Source: Geoalkalibacter subterraneus (lineage in GTDB: Bacteria > Desulfobacterota > Desulfuromonadia > Desulfuromonadales > Geoalkalibacteraceae). Taken from it: 64,000 nt of DNA. Shown here piece by piece: positions 31,260 to 40,777 of this stretch. The stretch lies in contig NZ_CP010311.1 of the NCBI RefSeq assembly GCF_000827125.1, positions 1,860,001 through 1,924,000 of the forward strand, read 5' to 3'. Below the pieces are notes generated by a model. It saw nothing but the letters and a program-made list of their open reading frames with translations. It made no database searches and had not been told where the DNA came from. Both the position numbers and the translations under genes were made by a program. The first letter of the stretch is position 1, and every line of letters begins with the position of its first letter.

Positions 31260-32237
31260 ATGCAAGAACCAAAAAAATCCGCTGGGCAGGAACCGGCCTC
31301 CGGTGTTGAACATTTCTCCTGCACGCTGAAACGCCATGACCTGCATTTTGCGCGCAGGCGGTGCCGCATCCTGCAGATCAATACCGGCCTGTTATGCGAT
31401 CTGGCCTGCAAACATTGTCATCTGGAAGCCGGGCCGCAGCGCCGCGAGATCATGAGTGCGGAAACCATGCAGGAGGTGGTGGCTTTTGCACATCGCGGGA
31501 ACTTTGAAATGATTGACGTGACGGGCGGTGCCCCGGAGCTGGTGCCGGGCATTGCCGGCTTTCTGTCTGAGCTTGCCGACTGCGCCCCCCATGTCCTGCT
31601 GCGCTCCAACCTGACCGCCCTTGGCGGCAAGGCGCGCGAAGAACTGCTGGCAACGCTCTGTCGCCATCGAATCGCCCTGGTGGTTTCTTTCCCTTCCCTG
31701 CGAGAGGCCCAGGTCGAAGCCCAGCGCGGTTCGGGTGTTTGGGAGAAAAGCCTGGCGATGCTCAACCGCCTCAATGAACTGGGGTATGGCCGTGCTGATT
31801 CAGGGCTGGAGCTGCACCTTGCGGTCAACCCCGGGGGTGCTTTTCTTCCCGCCAACCAGGAATCGATGGAAAAGCGTTACCGGCGCGAGCTTGAAAAGCG
31901 GTGGGGGATCGTCTTCAACCGCCTGTTTACCCTGACCAACGCACCGCTGGGGCGTTTCAAGCACTGGCTGGAAAAGTCGGGCAATTACCAGGGCTACATG
32001 CGCAAACTGGCTGAGTCATTCAATCCGGAGGCCGTTCCCGCTGTCATGTGCCGGGAACAGATCAGCGTCTCCTGGGACGGCACTGTTTTTGACTGCGATT
32101 TCCATCTGGCAGCCGGGATCTGCCAGGGCGAAAAGCGCACTCAGGTTCGCGATCTGCCCGGACCACCGCCTGAAGGAACGCCCATCGCCACCGCAGATCA
32201 CTGCTATGCCTGCACCGCCGGTGCAGGCTTTACCTGA
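31260..32237 (+). CDS. arsS: Arsenosugar biosynthesis radical SAM protein ArsS
   Basis: A 325-residue radical SAM enzyme. CDLACKHCH (CxxxCxxC) binds the catalytic cluster, DVTGGAPEL is the GGE-like motif, and the C-terminal half has CREQISVSWDGTVFDCDFHL and the final HCYACTAGAGFT. ArsS transfers a 5'-deoxyadenosyl group to dimethylated arsenic to begin arsenosugar synthesis. The family usually ends TAGAGSSCxG; here it stops just after GAG, so the terminal Cys is absent. No arsM methyltransferase is adjacent. Confidence 0.88.
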   Translation: MQEPKKSAGQEPASGVEHFSCTLKRHDLHFARRRCRILQINTGLLCDLACKHCHLEAGPQRREIMSAETMQEVVAFAHRGNFEMIDVTGGAPELVPGIAGFLSELADCAPHVLLRSNLTALGGKAREELLATLCRHRIALVVSFPSLREAQVEAQRGSGVWEKSLAMLNRLNELGYGRADSGLELHLAVNPGGAFLPANQESMEKRYRRELEKRWGIVFNRLFTLTNAPLGRFKHWLEKSGNYQGYMRKLAESFNPEAVPAVMCREQISVSWDGTVFDCDFHLAAGICQGEKRTQVRDLPGPPPEGTPIATADHCYACTAGAGFT

Positions 32238-32312
32238 GGGGGCGAAATCGCGACCTAGTTAGGTCGCAGAAAAGCTTTACGATTATACACATTGGCATGA
32301 AAGGACCTCATC

Positions 32313-34454
32313 ATGACAGGCAATGGCAAAAAAATTCTCATTGTCCTGGCCATTGCCATCGTGGTCGCGCTGTTCTTTGCTTTCGATCTGCAGCGTTACC
32401 TGACCCTGGCTGAGCTCAAGGCAAGGCAGGAGGCGTTTCAGGATTTTTACACCGCCAACCGCGCTCTGACTCTGGGGGCGTATTTCCTCCTCTATGTGAT
32501 CGTCACCGCCCTGTCACTTCCTGGCGCCGCCGTCATGACTCTGGCCGGCGGCGCGCTGTTCGGTTTTCTGCCGGCGCTCGTTGTGGTGTCATTTGCCAGC
32601 ACCATCGGTGCGACGCTGGCTTTTCTCGTCAGCCGCTTTCTGCTTCGGGACTGGGTTCAATCCAAATTTAAAAAGCGCCTCAAGGCGTTGAATGCCGGGA
32701 TTGAAAAAGACGGCGGGTTCTACCTGTTCACACTGCGGCTGGTGCCGATCTTTCCCTTTTTTGTCATCAACCTGGCGATGGGTCTGACCCCGATGCGCAC
32801 CCGGACGTACTACTGGGTGAGCCAGGTCGGCATGCTGGCGGGCACCGCCGTCTATGTCAACGCCGGCACTCAGCTTGGTCAGATCGAGACGCTCGGCGGT
32901 ATCCTCTCGCCGCAGCTGCTGCTTTCTTTCGCTCTACTCGGTATCTTCCCTCTACTGGCCCGCAAGGGAGTCGACATTATGCAAAAACGCCGCAGTCTGA
33001 AAGATTTCCCCAAACCGGAAAAATTTGACTACAACACGGTCGTCCTCGGCGCCGGCTCCGCCGGACTGGTCAGCGCCTATATCGCCGCGGCGGTCAAGGC
33101 CAAAGTCGCTCTTGTTGAAAAAGATAAAATGGGCGGCGATTGCCTCAATACCGGCTGTGTGCCGAGCAAAGCCCTGATCCGGACGGCGAAAATGCTCGCC
33201 TACGGTCGTCGCGCCCAGGAATTCGGTCTGCAGAAAACCAAAACCGATTTTGATTTTGCCGAGGTTATGGAGCGTGTACAGGCCGTGATCAAAAAAGTCG
33301 AACCCCATGATTCGGTGGAGCGCTATACGGGATTGGGGGTTGAGTGCATCAAAGGTGAAGCGCGCATTACTTCGCCGTACACGGTCCAGGTCGGCGAGCG
33401 CACTCTGACCAGCCGCAGCATCATCGTCGCGACGGGAGCCGAACCTTTTGTGCCGCCGATCCCCGGTCTTGACCAGGTTGATTATCTGACCTCGGACAAC
33501 CTCTGGCAGCTGCGCCAACTGCCCAAGCGTCTGGTGGTGCTGGGCGGTGGTCCCATCGGCTGTGAGATGACACAGGCGTTTGCCCGCTTCGGTGCACAGG
33601 TGACGCAGGTGGAAATGGGTCCCCGGCTCATGAGCCGTGAGGATGCCGATGTCGCGGATTTCGTCCGTGAGCGCTTCGAAGCCGAAGGCGTGCGGGTACT
33701 GACCGAACATGCCGCCCGGGAAGTCCAGGTCAACGGCGGTGAAAAAATCCTGGTGTGCGAACATGGAGGAGAACGCGTCGAGCTGCCGTTTGACGCCCTG
33801 CTGGTCGCCGTGGGGCGGCGCGCCCGCACCACGGGTTTCGGCTTGGAGGAGCTGGGCGTGCATGTGAGTGATCGCGGGACGATCGACACCGATCCCTTTC
33901 TGCGCACCAACTTCCCCAACATTTTCTGCGCGGGCGATGTTGCCGGACCGTATCAGTTCACCCATACCGCCGCCCATCAGGCCTGGTATGCCGCGGTCAA
34001 TGCCCTGTTCGGCGATTTCAAGAAATTTCGTGCCGACTACAGCGTCATCCCCTGGTGCACTTTTACCGATCCGGAGGTCGCGCGGGTGGGACTCAACGAA
34101 GCCGAAGCGCGGGAGGAGGAGATCGAACACGAAGTCACCCGTTTCGAACTGGCGGAACTTGACCGCGCCATCGCCGAGGGCGAGGATCACGGCTGGATCA
34201 AGGTCATTACACCGCCCGGCAAAGACAAGATCCTCGGGGTCACCATTGTCGGCACCCACGCCGGGGACCTGCTTGCTGAATATGTCCTGGCGATGAAGCA
34301 CGGCCTGGGGCTCAACAAAATTCTCGGCACCATCCACCCCTATCCGACCCTGGCGGAAGCCAACAAAATGGCTGCGGGAGAATGGAAAAAGGCCCACGTC
34401 CCCGAAAAACTGCTGGTCTGGATCGAGAAATATCATGCCTGGCGGCGGGGCTGA
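32313..34454 (+). CDS. TVP38/DedA membrane domain fused to a mercuric-reductase-like flavoenzyme
   Basis: A 713-residue fusion. Residues 1-220 are a TVP38/TMEM64 (SNARE-associated) membrane domain with TM helices and the LPGAAVMTLAGGALFG re-entrant motif. Residues 230-713 are a class I pyridine nucleotide-disulfide oxidoreductase: FAD site GAGSAGLVSAYIAAAVKAKV, redox pair GGDCLNTGCVPSKAL, NAD site LGGGPIGCEMTQAF, C-terminal GTIHPYPTLAEANKMAAGEW. It probably passes electrons or dithiol reductant at the membrane. The fusion recurs near arsenosugar genes to my recollection. Confidence 0.9.
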   Translation: MTGNGKKILIVLAIAIVVALFFAFDLQRYLTLAELKARQEAFQDFYTANRALTLGAYFLLYVIVTALSLPGAAVMTLAGGALFGFLPALVVVSFASTIGATLAFLVSRFLLRDWVQSKFKKRLKALNAGIEKDGGFYLFTLRLVPIFPFFVINLAMGLTPMRTRTYYWVSQVGMLAGTAVYVNAGTQLGQIETLGGILSPQLLLSFALLGIFPLLARKGVDIMQKRRSLKDFPKPEKFDYNTVVLGAGSAGLVSAYIAAAVKAKVALVEKDKMGGDCLNTGCVPSKALIRTAKMLAYGRRAQEFGLQKTKTDFDFAEVMERVQAVIKKVEPHDSVERYTGLGVECIKGEARITSPYTVQVGERTLTSRSIIVATGAEPFVPPIPGLDQVDYLTSDNLWQLRQLPKRLVVLGGGPIGCEMTQAFARFGAQVTQVEMGPRLMSREDADVADFVRERFEAEGVRVLTEHAAREVQVNGGEKILVCEHGGERVELPFDALLVAVGRRARTTGFGLEELGVHVSDRGTIDTDPFLRTNFPNIFCAGDVAGPYQFTHTAAHQAWYAAVNALFGDFKKFRADYSVIPWCTFTDPEVARVGLNEAEAREEEIEHEVTRFELAELDRAIAEGEDHGWIKVITPPGKDKILGVTIVGTHAGDLLAEYVLAMKHGLGLNKILGTIHPYPTLAEANKMAAGEWKKAHVPEKLLVWIEKYHAWRRG

Positions 34455-34468
34455 GAAAAGAGGATGTT

Positions 34469-36115
34469 ATGAACGCGGCTCAATTATTTGTAAAAGCCCT
34501 GGAAAATGAAGGGGTCGAAGTGATTTACGCAGTGCCGGGCGAGGAGAACCTGGACTTGCTTGAAGCCCTGCGCACCTCCTCGATACGCCTGATTCTGACC
34601 CGCCACGAACAGGGCGCGGCATTCATGGCGGCAACGCATGGACGACTCACCGGAAATCCCGGTGTCTGCCTGGCGACCCTGGGACCCGGGGCGACCAACC
34701 TGGTGACCGGCGCGGCTTACGCTCAACTCGGCGGGTTTCCCATGCTGATGATCACCGGCCAGAAGCCCATCAAGAAAAGCAAGCAGGGGCGCTTTCAGAT
34801 CATCGATGTGGTGGATATGATGCAGCCGCTGACCAAGTTCACCAAGCAGATCGTCAACGTCGATCGGATTCCCGGCAACGTACGCGAAGCCTTTCGTCGA
34901 GCCCGGGAAGAGCGCCCTGGCGCGGTGCACCTGGAGCTGCCTGAAGATGTCGCTGCAGAACCCGCAGATTTATCCAGAACGCCGCTTTTTGCCATCAGCC
35001 ATGCCCATCTGCCGCAGACAGACGACAAACTGATCGATGAGGCGGCCGCAATGGTTCGCGCCGCCGCCTATCCGCTGCTGTTGATCGGAGCCGGGGCCCA
35101 GCGTCACCAGGTCTGTCATGCCCTTGGCCGATTCATCGATGAAACCGGCTTCTACTTTCTGACGACGCAGATGGGCAAGGGCGTGGTCGATGAAAGCGGA
35201 CCTCTGTTTCTCGGCACGGCGGCTCTTTCTGAGAACGATTATATCCATTGCGCAATCGATCGCGCCGATCTGATCATCAATGTCGGGCACGATGTGGTGG
35301 AAAAACCACCTTTTTTCATGGAACACAGCGGCAAAAAAGTAATCCATGTCAATTTCAGCTCAGCGGAAGTCGATAATGTCTACTTTCCGCAACTGGAGAT
35401 GGTCGGCGATATTGCCAACAGTATCAAGCGACTGGGTGCGGTACTGGGGCGGCTGAATCAGGATTTTTCCTATTTTCACCGCATCAAGGAGCACCTCGAC
35501 GAGCATCTGCGCGAGAAAATCGCGGACGAGAGCTTTCCCCTCAAGCCGCAGCGCATTGTCGCCGACGTGCGCCGTGTTCTGCCTTCAGAAGGAATTCTGG
35601 CCCTCGACAACGGCATGTACAAAATCTGGTTCGCCCGCAATTACCTGACGCATAAGCCGCACACCGTACTGCTCGACAATGCCCTGGCCACCATGGGGGC
35701 CGGCCTGCCTTCAGCCATGGAGGCGGCGCGACTGTTCCCCGAGCGCCGGGTCATGGCGGTGTGCGGAGACGGCGGTTTTATGATGAACAGTCAGGAACTG
35801 GAGACTGCGGTACGACTGAACCTCAATCTGGTGGTCCTGGTGATTCGGGATGAGGCGTTCGGCATGATCCGCTGGAAACAGGAAACCATGGGACTGACAG
35901 ACTTCGGGCTGCAATTCGGCCCTGTCGACTTTGTGCTCTATGCGCGCAGCTACGGTGCCTCTGGCCACCGTGTCGAGCGCGCCAGAGATTTCGCACCCTT
36001 GCTGGAACACTGTTTTTCACAAGGTGGCGTGCATCTTGTCGATGTGGCGGTCGATTATTCAGAGAATATGAAGGTGCTGGGTGAGGAACTCAAAGAAAAG
36101 GTGTGCCTGATATAA
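34469..36115 (+). CDS. Acetolactate-synthase-like ThDP enzyme
   Basis: A 548-residue ThDP-dependent enzyme: AVPGEENLDLLEALRTS, the catalytic Glu in RHEQGAAFMA, LATLGPGATNLVTGAAYAQL, and the C-terminal ThDP/Mg motif GDGGFMMNSQELETAVRLNL. Closest to acetohydroxyacid synthase large subunits, but no small subunit is near and the cluster context argues for a different 2-oxo-acid chemistry. AGAGG precedes ATG 34469; the next gene starts inside its 3' end. Confidence 0.8.
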   Translation: MNAAQLFVKALENEGVEVIYAVPGEENLDLLEALRTSSIRLILTRHEQGAAFMAATHGRLTGNPGVCLATLGPGATNLVTGAAYAQLGGFPMLMITGQKPIKKSKQGRFQIIDVVDMMQPLTKFTKQIVNVDRIPGNVREAFRRAREERPGAVHLELPEDVAAEPADLSRTPLFAISHAHLPQTDDKLIDEAAAMVRAAAYPLLLIGAGAQRHQVCHALGRFIDETGFYFLTTQMGKGVVDESGPLFLGTAALSENDYIHCAIDRADLIINVGHDVVEKPPFFMEHSGKKVIHVNFSSAEVDNVYFPQLEMVGDIANSIKRLGAVLGRLNQDFSYFHRIKEHLDEHLREKIADESFPLKPQRIVADVRRVLPSEGILALDNGMYKIWFARNYLTHKPHTVLLDNALATMGAGLPSAMEAARLFPERRVMAVCGDGGFMMNSQELETAVRLNLNLVVLVIRDEAFGMIRWKQETMGLTDFGLQFGPVDFVLYARSYGASGHRVERARDFAPLLEHCFSQGGVHLVDVAVDYSENMKVLGEELKEKVCLI

Positions 36116-36564
36116 CAAGCCCGACTCCCGGGAAAATAAATGACGAGTTGAATGTGACCTCACCCTGCGACGGCCGCCTGATCAAGACACTGCGCTTGCA
36201 GACGATAGAAGAAGCCGATCGCATGCTGCAAACCGGACAGCGCCTTTTTAAGGATCGCGAACAATGGCTCAGCGCGGAACGTCGCATGGTGATACTCAAT
36301 AAGCTGGCCGAGCTGGTCGCAGCACAAGCTGAGGATTTTGCCCAACTGATCGCCTCCGAAGGCGGCAAGCCCCTGCGCGATGCGCGGGTCGAGGTCTCAC
36401 GGGCGGTCGCCGGTATCCGTCTGGCTGCTCAGGAAATCCCGTGTGTTTTACGCGGACAGCAAATCCCCATGGGACTCACGCCGGAAACCCACGGGCGCAT
36501 GGCTTTCACTCTCTACGAACCTATCGGGCAGGTTGTCGCTATCAGCGCCTTTAATGCGAAGTAG
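36103..36564 (+). pseudogene. Aldehyde dehydrogenase, N-terminal third only
   Basis: 153 residues of an aldehyde dehydrogenase: TSPCDGRLIKTLRLQTIEEA, VASEGGKPLRDARVEV-like LIASEGGKPLRDARVEVSRA, and GRMAFTLYEPIGQVVAISAF. The frame breaks off at the point where the family continues to its NAD-binding and catalytic Cys domains; the last codons (AAG TAG) come from the IS200-type element. It starts at GTG 36103 inside the acetolactate-synthase-like gene, so it was once the last gene of that operon. The catalytic part is not found beyond the element. Confidence 0.85.
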
Positions 36565-37215
36565 AAATCCCCGTCCTTTGGACGGGGTCAGAGTCCTTTG
36601 GCTTTGCCAAAAGGGCTCATGGCAGACCATATTTAGGTGTTGTTCCCGCAACGACCTGAAGAAAGGAATGCCATGAGCCGTTTTCGAAAATTAACACATG
36701 CAATATGGCACTGTCAGTATCATGTGGTCTGGGTGCCAAAATACCGCTTCCGAGTTCTGGAAGGCGAGTTGGCTCAGGAAGTTCGAGCCTGTATTCGGAT
36801 ATTCAGCGAACAAAGTCACTGTGAAATTGTTGAGCTAAATATTCAGAAGGACCATGTTCATCTGATCGTCATGGTGCCGCCTAAGGTGTCCATCTCGGAA
36901 TTGATGGGGCGGCTGAAAGGTCGATCAGCGATACGGATACTGAAACGATTCAGCGAGTTACGCAAGAAACGTTACTGGGGCAACCACTTTTGGGTACCCG
37001 GTTACTGTGTTGATACCGTCGGACTGGATGCCGAGATGATCCGCCGTTACGTGCGGTATCAAGAGAAGCGCGAAAAAGATATCGAGCAACAGCAACTCAA
37101 ATACTGACCCGTTCGGACGTGGGAACAACGGCCCCGGCTACCCTCTTTGGGGGTAGCCGGCAACGCCCCCTCTGGGGGCGCCTCTCAAAGCCCCGTCCTC
37201 TGGGCGGGGTTGTTT
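36559..37215 (+). mobile_element. IS200-type insertion sequence
   Basis: Left end hairpin CCCCGTCC-TTT-GGACGGGG (36569-36587); right end with three nested hairpins, the last CCCCGTCC/GGGCGGGG (37191-37209). It carries only a tnpA. The sequence just left is TTTAAT, in line with the short AT-rich targets of IS200 elements. No target duplication is expected for this family. Exact ends are estimated. Confidence 0.8.
36673..37107 (+). CDS. tnpA: IS200/IS605 family transposase TnpA
   Basis: A 144-residue Y1 transposase. The HUH motif is DHVHLIV; the nucleophile Tyr lies in MIRRYVRYQ. The N-terminal THAIWHCQYHVVWVPKYRF is the usual Y1 start. It should act on single-stranded DNA ends. All key residues are present. 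Confidence 0.92.
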   Translation: MSRFRKLTHAIWHCQYHVVWVPKYRFRVLEGELAQEVRACIRIFSEQSHCEIVELNIQKDHVHLIVMVPPKVSISELMGRLKGRSAIRILKRFSELRKKRYWGNHFWVPGYCVDTVGLDAEMIRRYVRYQEKREKDIEQQQLKY

Positions 37216-38992
37216 ACACGTGCCCCCCATGAGCCTGCCCAAGCAGGTGACGGGTCTGCGGATGTTGAGGCGTCTGCAGGATACGGGCGGCGGGGCCGAC
37301 TTCGACCAGGCGGCCCTGATGCATGACGCCGATGCGATCGCTGACTTTGCGGGCAATACCCAGATCGTGTGTGACCAGCAGCAGGGTCAGCCCTTTTTCG
37401 ATCTGCAGATCGAGTAGAACCTTCATCACCTTGGCCTGCACGCTGGGATCGAGAGCGCTGGTTGGTTCGTCGGCGATCAGCAGCCTCGGTCCGGTGATCA
37501 GCGCGCGGGCGATACACAGCCGCTGCAGGGCCCCCTGGTTGAGCTGATGGGGGTAATGGCGAAGAAACTCCGGTCGGGTCGGCAGATGGACTTCGGCCAG
37601 AGACTGTTTCACGCGCCGTTCGATATCCTGCAGCGGAAATGACGGCTGCTGGATGCGCAGCGGTTCGGCCACAATGTCCAAAACGCAGAGGCGGTGACTG
37701 ACCGCCAGATCCGGATGCTGATCGATGACTCCTACCTGGCGGGCAAAACCGAGACGGTCTTTTTTGAGCCAGTCGTTCATGTCACGGTTTTCAAAGGAAC
37801 GCCGGCCGCCGTCAGGGGGCATGGCCCCGGCTGCGATCATTGCGAGGGTGCTTTTGCCTGAGCCTGTTTCCCCCACCAGTGAAAAGACCTCCCCGCAACG
37901 CAGGGTCAGATTCTCCGGGTGCAGCGCGACCGTTTTCCCATAGCGTTTTCCGACCTGATGCAGTTCCAGCAAAGGGGCGATTCCGCCGCGCCGGCATCTC
38001 ACCCGGTGGGTATTCCGACGAATCATGGCAATCTCACCCGAGCGACACGGGAGCTGGGCCTGGGTGCAGCGCGGGGCGAACAGGCACCCCTGGCGCGGAG
38101 CGTGACCGGCATCGTCATTGTCCGCGGTGACAATGTGCGTATGGTCGAAACCGGCCTCGTCGTGGGCGTGAGTGATGCGATAAAAAGCGTCGCCGCGAAT
38201 GCCTCCCAGTTCACGCCCGCCGTCGAGTGTCGGGTACGAGCGTGCCAGGGCCAGGGTGTAGGGGTGGCATGGATCGGTGAACAGATGATCCGCCGGCAGC
38301 TGCTCCATGATCTGCCCCAGGTAAAGAACCGCCACTTCATCTGCCAGGCGGCGGCAGGTATCGAGATCGTGGGTGATCAGCAGGATTGCTTTGCCGCGGG
38401 CGCACAGACGCACGATAAGCTCAATAATGAAATTACGGGTACCTGGATCGAGTGACGCCGTCGGTTCATCCAGGATCAGCACCGGGGGATCGAGGATCAG
38501 GGCCATGGCCAGAAGGGCACGCTGAATCTGGCCACCGCTCAGTTCATGGGGATAACGCCCGGCCAGCACCGGATCGAGGCCCATTTCTGCCAGCGCGCTG
38601 GCGGCCTGCTTTTGGGCTGGGGATTTCGCCATGCCCCGATGAACAATCAGCGGTTCGGCCACCTGGTCGGCAATGCGGTGAGACGGATTGAGCGCTGCCG
38701 CCCCGTTCTGCGCCACCAGTGCGATCTGCGACCAGCGCAGGGTGTTCCACTGTTCTTCCGTCAAACGCGTCAGATCCTGCTGCCGAAATTGAAGTTGCCC
38801 GCTGACCCGGGCATTGGCTGGCGACAACCCTGCCAGGGCCCGTGCCAATGTCGATTTGCCCGACCCCGATTCTCCCACCAGCGCCAGCACCCGGCCGGCC
38901 TCCAGTTGCAGATTGATACCGTCCACCGCCAGCAGGTTGTGATCGTCCTCGCGGTAAACCACCTTGAGTTGTGAACAGTGCAGCATAATCAT
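37214..38992 (-). CDS. ABC transporter, fused double ATPase (dipeptide/nickel type)
   Basis: A 592-residue protein with two ATPase domains. Domain 1: Walker A GESGSGKST, signature LSGGQIQRA, Walker B LILDEPTASLD. Domain 2: GETGSGKST, a degenerate signature LNQGALQRLC, and LIADEPTSALDP. It equals a DppD-DppF or NikD-NikE fusion. ATG 38992 overlaps the permease stop. It stops within a few bases of the IS200 right end. Confidence 0.9.
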   Translation of the reverse strand: MIMLHCSQLKVVYREDDHNLLAVDGINLQLEAGRVLALVGESGSGKSTLARALAGLSPANARVSGQLQFRQQDLTRLTEEQWNTLRWSQIALVAQNGAAALNPSHRIADQVAEPLIVHRGMAKSPAQKQAASALAEMGLDPVLAGRYPHELSGGQIQRALLAMALILDPPVLILDEPTASLDPGTRNFIIELIVRLCARGKAILLITHDLDTCRRLADEVAVLYLGQIMEQLPADHLFTDPCHPYTLALARSYPTLDGGRELGGIRGDAFYRITHAHDEAGFDHTHIVTADNDDAGHAPRQGCLFAPRCTQAQLPCRSGEIAMIRRNTHRVRCRRGGIAPLLELHQVGKRYGKTVALHPENLTLRCGEVFSLVGETGSGKSTLAMIAAGAMPPDGGRRSFENRDMNDWLKKDRLGFARQVGVIDQHPDLAVSHRLCVLDIVAEPLRIQQPSFPLQDIERRVKQSLAEVHLPTRPEFLRHYPHQLNQGALQRLCIARALITGPRLLIADEPTSALDPSVQAKVMKVLLDLQIEKGLTLLLVTHDLGIARKVSDRIGVMHQGRLVEVGPAARILQTPQHPQTRHLLGQAHGGHV

Positions 38993-39825
38993 CCATCCTT
39001 CAGGCGCGGGTCGAAAGTCTGCTCCAGTCCGATGGCGATGAAGGTCAGCGACATCAGCATCAGAGTCAGGCAGAACACCGGCGGCAGCAGCCAGTGCCAC
39101 CACAGGTCGAGATAGTAGAATTCGATGGCGTCGCGAATCATGACACCGAGGGATTTGCGCTCGGGGGAGAACAGACCCAGAAAGGCCAGTGAGGCTTCCA
39201 TGAAGATCGCCATGCGGATTTTCGTCACCCATCCAGTGGGATAGAGGGGGAAGAGTTCGGGCAGCAGATGCCGGGTGATGATGTAGCGTCCGCCGGCCCC
39301 CATGCGTTGCGCGGCTCGGACATGGGCGCGGTTGCGAACGGCCAGCGCCTGGGCACGCAGCCCCTTGGCGGTGGTGGGCCAGCTGAACAAGGCCAGCAGC
39401 AGAGCGATGACCTCCGGCGAAGGACGCAGCAGAACCGCCACCAGGATCAGGGGCATCACCACCGGAATGGCGAGCAGCACATCCCCCATGCGCATAAAAA
39501 AGCGGTCGTACCATCCACCGTACCAGGCACTGCTCAGGCCGACGAAAATCCCCAGCAGCAGCGCCGCCGTTCCCCCCAGCAAGCCGAACCAGAGGGTGTT
39601 GCGCAAGCCATAAAGCAATTCAGCGCCGATATCCATGCCGCCGTCATTGACTCCAAGCCAGTGCTGCGCCGACGGCCCGCTCAGCGGCGTAAACCCGATA
39701 TCATGAGGATCATGAAAGGTGAGGGCGGGACCGAGCAGGGCGATCGTGAGCAGAACAAGCGCCACTATAAATCCGGTTCGGAACCATCCATCTCTCAATG
39801 CCGTTTTAAATCCGCTAACGGCCAT
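38989..39825 (-). CDS. ABC transporter permease (DppC/NikC-like)
   Basis: A 278-residue membrane permease with the six-helix OppC layout. GLRAQALAVRNRAHVRAAQRMGA contains the EAA-like ATPase contact loop. Overlaps the upstream permease by 11 bp and the ATPase by 4 bp, so it is tightly coupled in the operon. Confidence 0.9.
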   Translation of the reverse strand: MAVSGFKTALRDGWFRTGFIVALVLLTIALLGPALTFHDPHDIGFTPLSGPSAQHWLGVNDGGMDIGAELLYGLRNTLWFGLLGGTAALLLGIFVGLSSAWYGGWYDRFFMRMGDVLLAIPVVMPLILVAVLLRPSPEVIALLLALFSWPTTAKGLRAQALAVRNRAHVRAAQRMGAGGRYIITRHLLPELFPLYPTGWVTKIRMAIFMEASLAFLGLFSPERKSLGVMIRDAIEFYYLDLWWHWLLPPVFCLTLMLMSLTFIAIGLEQTFDPRLKDG

Positions 39826-40777
39826 GGCAGACTCTCGGATCGATGCGGCGATAGAGCAGATCGAGCCCCAGATTCACCGACAACAGCAACAGCGAGGACA
39901 ACAGGACAATCCCCTGCACCAGCGGCAGGTCCCGTTGCGCGATGGCCTGATGCAGCAGCGTGCCGAGGCCGGGGTAGGAGAAAAGATTTTCCACCACCAG
40001 CGCCCCCGTCACCATGAAGGAAAAACGCAGGCCGAACCGCGTCACCATGGGCAGCAGCGCGTTGCGCGCGCCATGCGCGTAGCGAACCCGCCAGGGCGGC
40101 AGACCCTTGGCGCGGGCGGTTGTCACATAGGGTGCGCGCAGCACCATCACCATGCTGCCCCGCGCCAGCAGGACATTGCCCGGCAGGTAGGCTAAAAACA
40201 GGCAGCTCAACGGCAGCAGCAGGTGGCGACCCAGGTCAAAAAGCAGGGATATCGGTCCCAGGTCGGCATATGGGGTTATTGCGCCGCCGGGCGGCAGCCA
40301 TTTCAGGTGCAGGGCGAATACCAGCAGGAGCAGCGTCCCGCTGACCAGCTCAGGGATCGCGTCAAGGGCGCTCATCACCCCGATGCCGAATCGCTCCCGT
40401 TTCGCCCCGCGCCGCCAGGCCAACTCCACGCCGATCAGGAAGCCGCACAGGCTCGCCATAAGGTGAGCGCCGCCCATCAGTAGCAGCGTCCACGGCAGGG
40501 CTTCGCTGATGAGGGAAAGCACAGGCTGTTCCAGGGCGAAGGAATATCCCCACTGGCCGCGCAGCAGGTTGAGCAGATAATTCCCGAAGCTCTGATCCTG
40601 AAGATAGTGGGTCCGCAATGCGGCTTCCTGGCTGGCGGTCAGGATCGCTTCGCTCTGCCCCCAGGTGGCGCTGACGAAATCGCCGGGCAGCAGGCGGGGC
40701 AGGGCATAGCTCACCCCGATGAGAGCCAGGGCGGCCAGCAGGTATGTGGCCAGCGTTGCAACCGAGTCGCGTCTCAT
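39815..40777 (-). CDS. ABC transporter permease (DppB/NikB-like)
   Basis: A 320-residue permease starting at MRRDSVATLATYLLAALALI; LPRLLPGDFVSA is the OppB/DppB N-terminal motif and APYVTTARAKGLPPWRVRYA the contact loop. It begins 4 bp inside the binding-protein stop. Confidence 0.9.
   Translation of the reverse strand: MRRDSVATLATYLLAALALIGVSYALPRLLPGDFVSATWGQSEAILTASQEAALRTHYLQDQSFGNYLLNLLRGQWGYSFALEQPVLSLISEALPWTLLLMGGAHLMASLCGFLIGVELAWRRGAKRERFGIGVMSALDAIPELVSGTLLLLVFALHLKWLPPGGAITPYADLGPISLLFDLGRHLLLPLSCLFLAYLPGNVLLARGSMVMVLRAPYVTTARAKGLPPWRVRYAHGARNALLPMVTRFGLRFSFMVTGALVVENLFSYPGLGTLLHQAIAQRDLPLVQGIVLLSSLLLLSVNLGLDLLYRRIDPRVCHGR

Noticed and set aside
32952-34436. 494-residue minus-strand frame
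   Set aside because: Entirely antisense to the membrane/flavoenzyme fusion, whose motifs are unmistakable; a by-product of GC-rich codon use.
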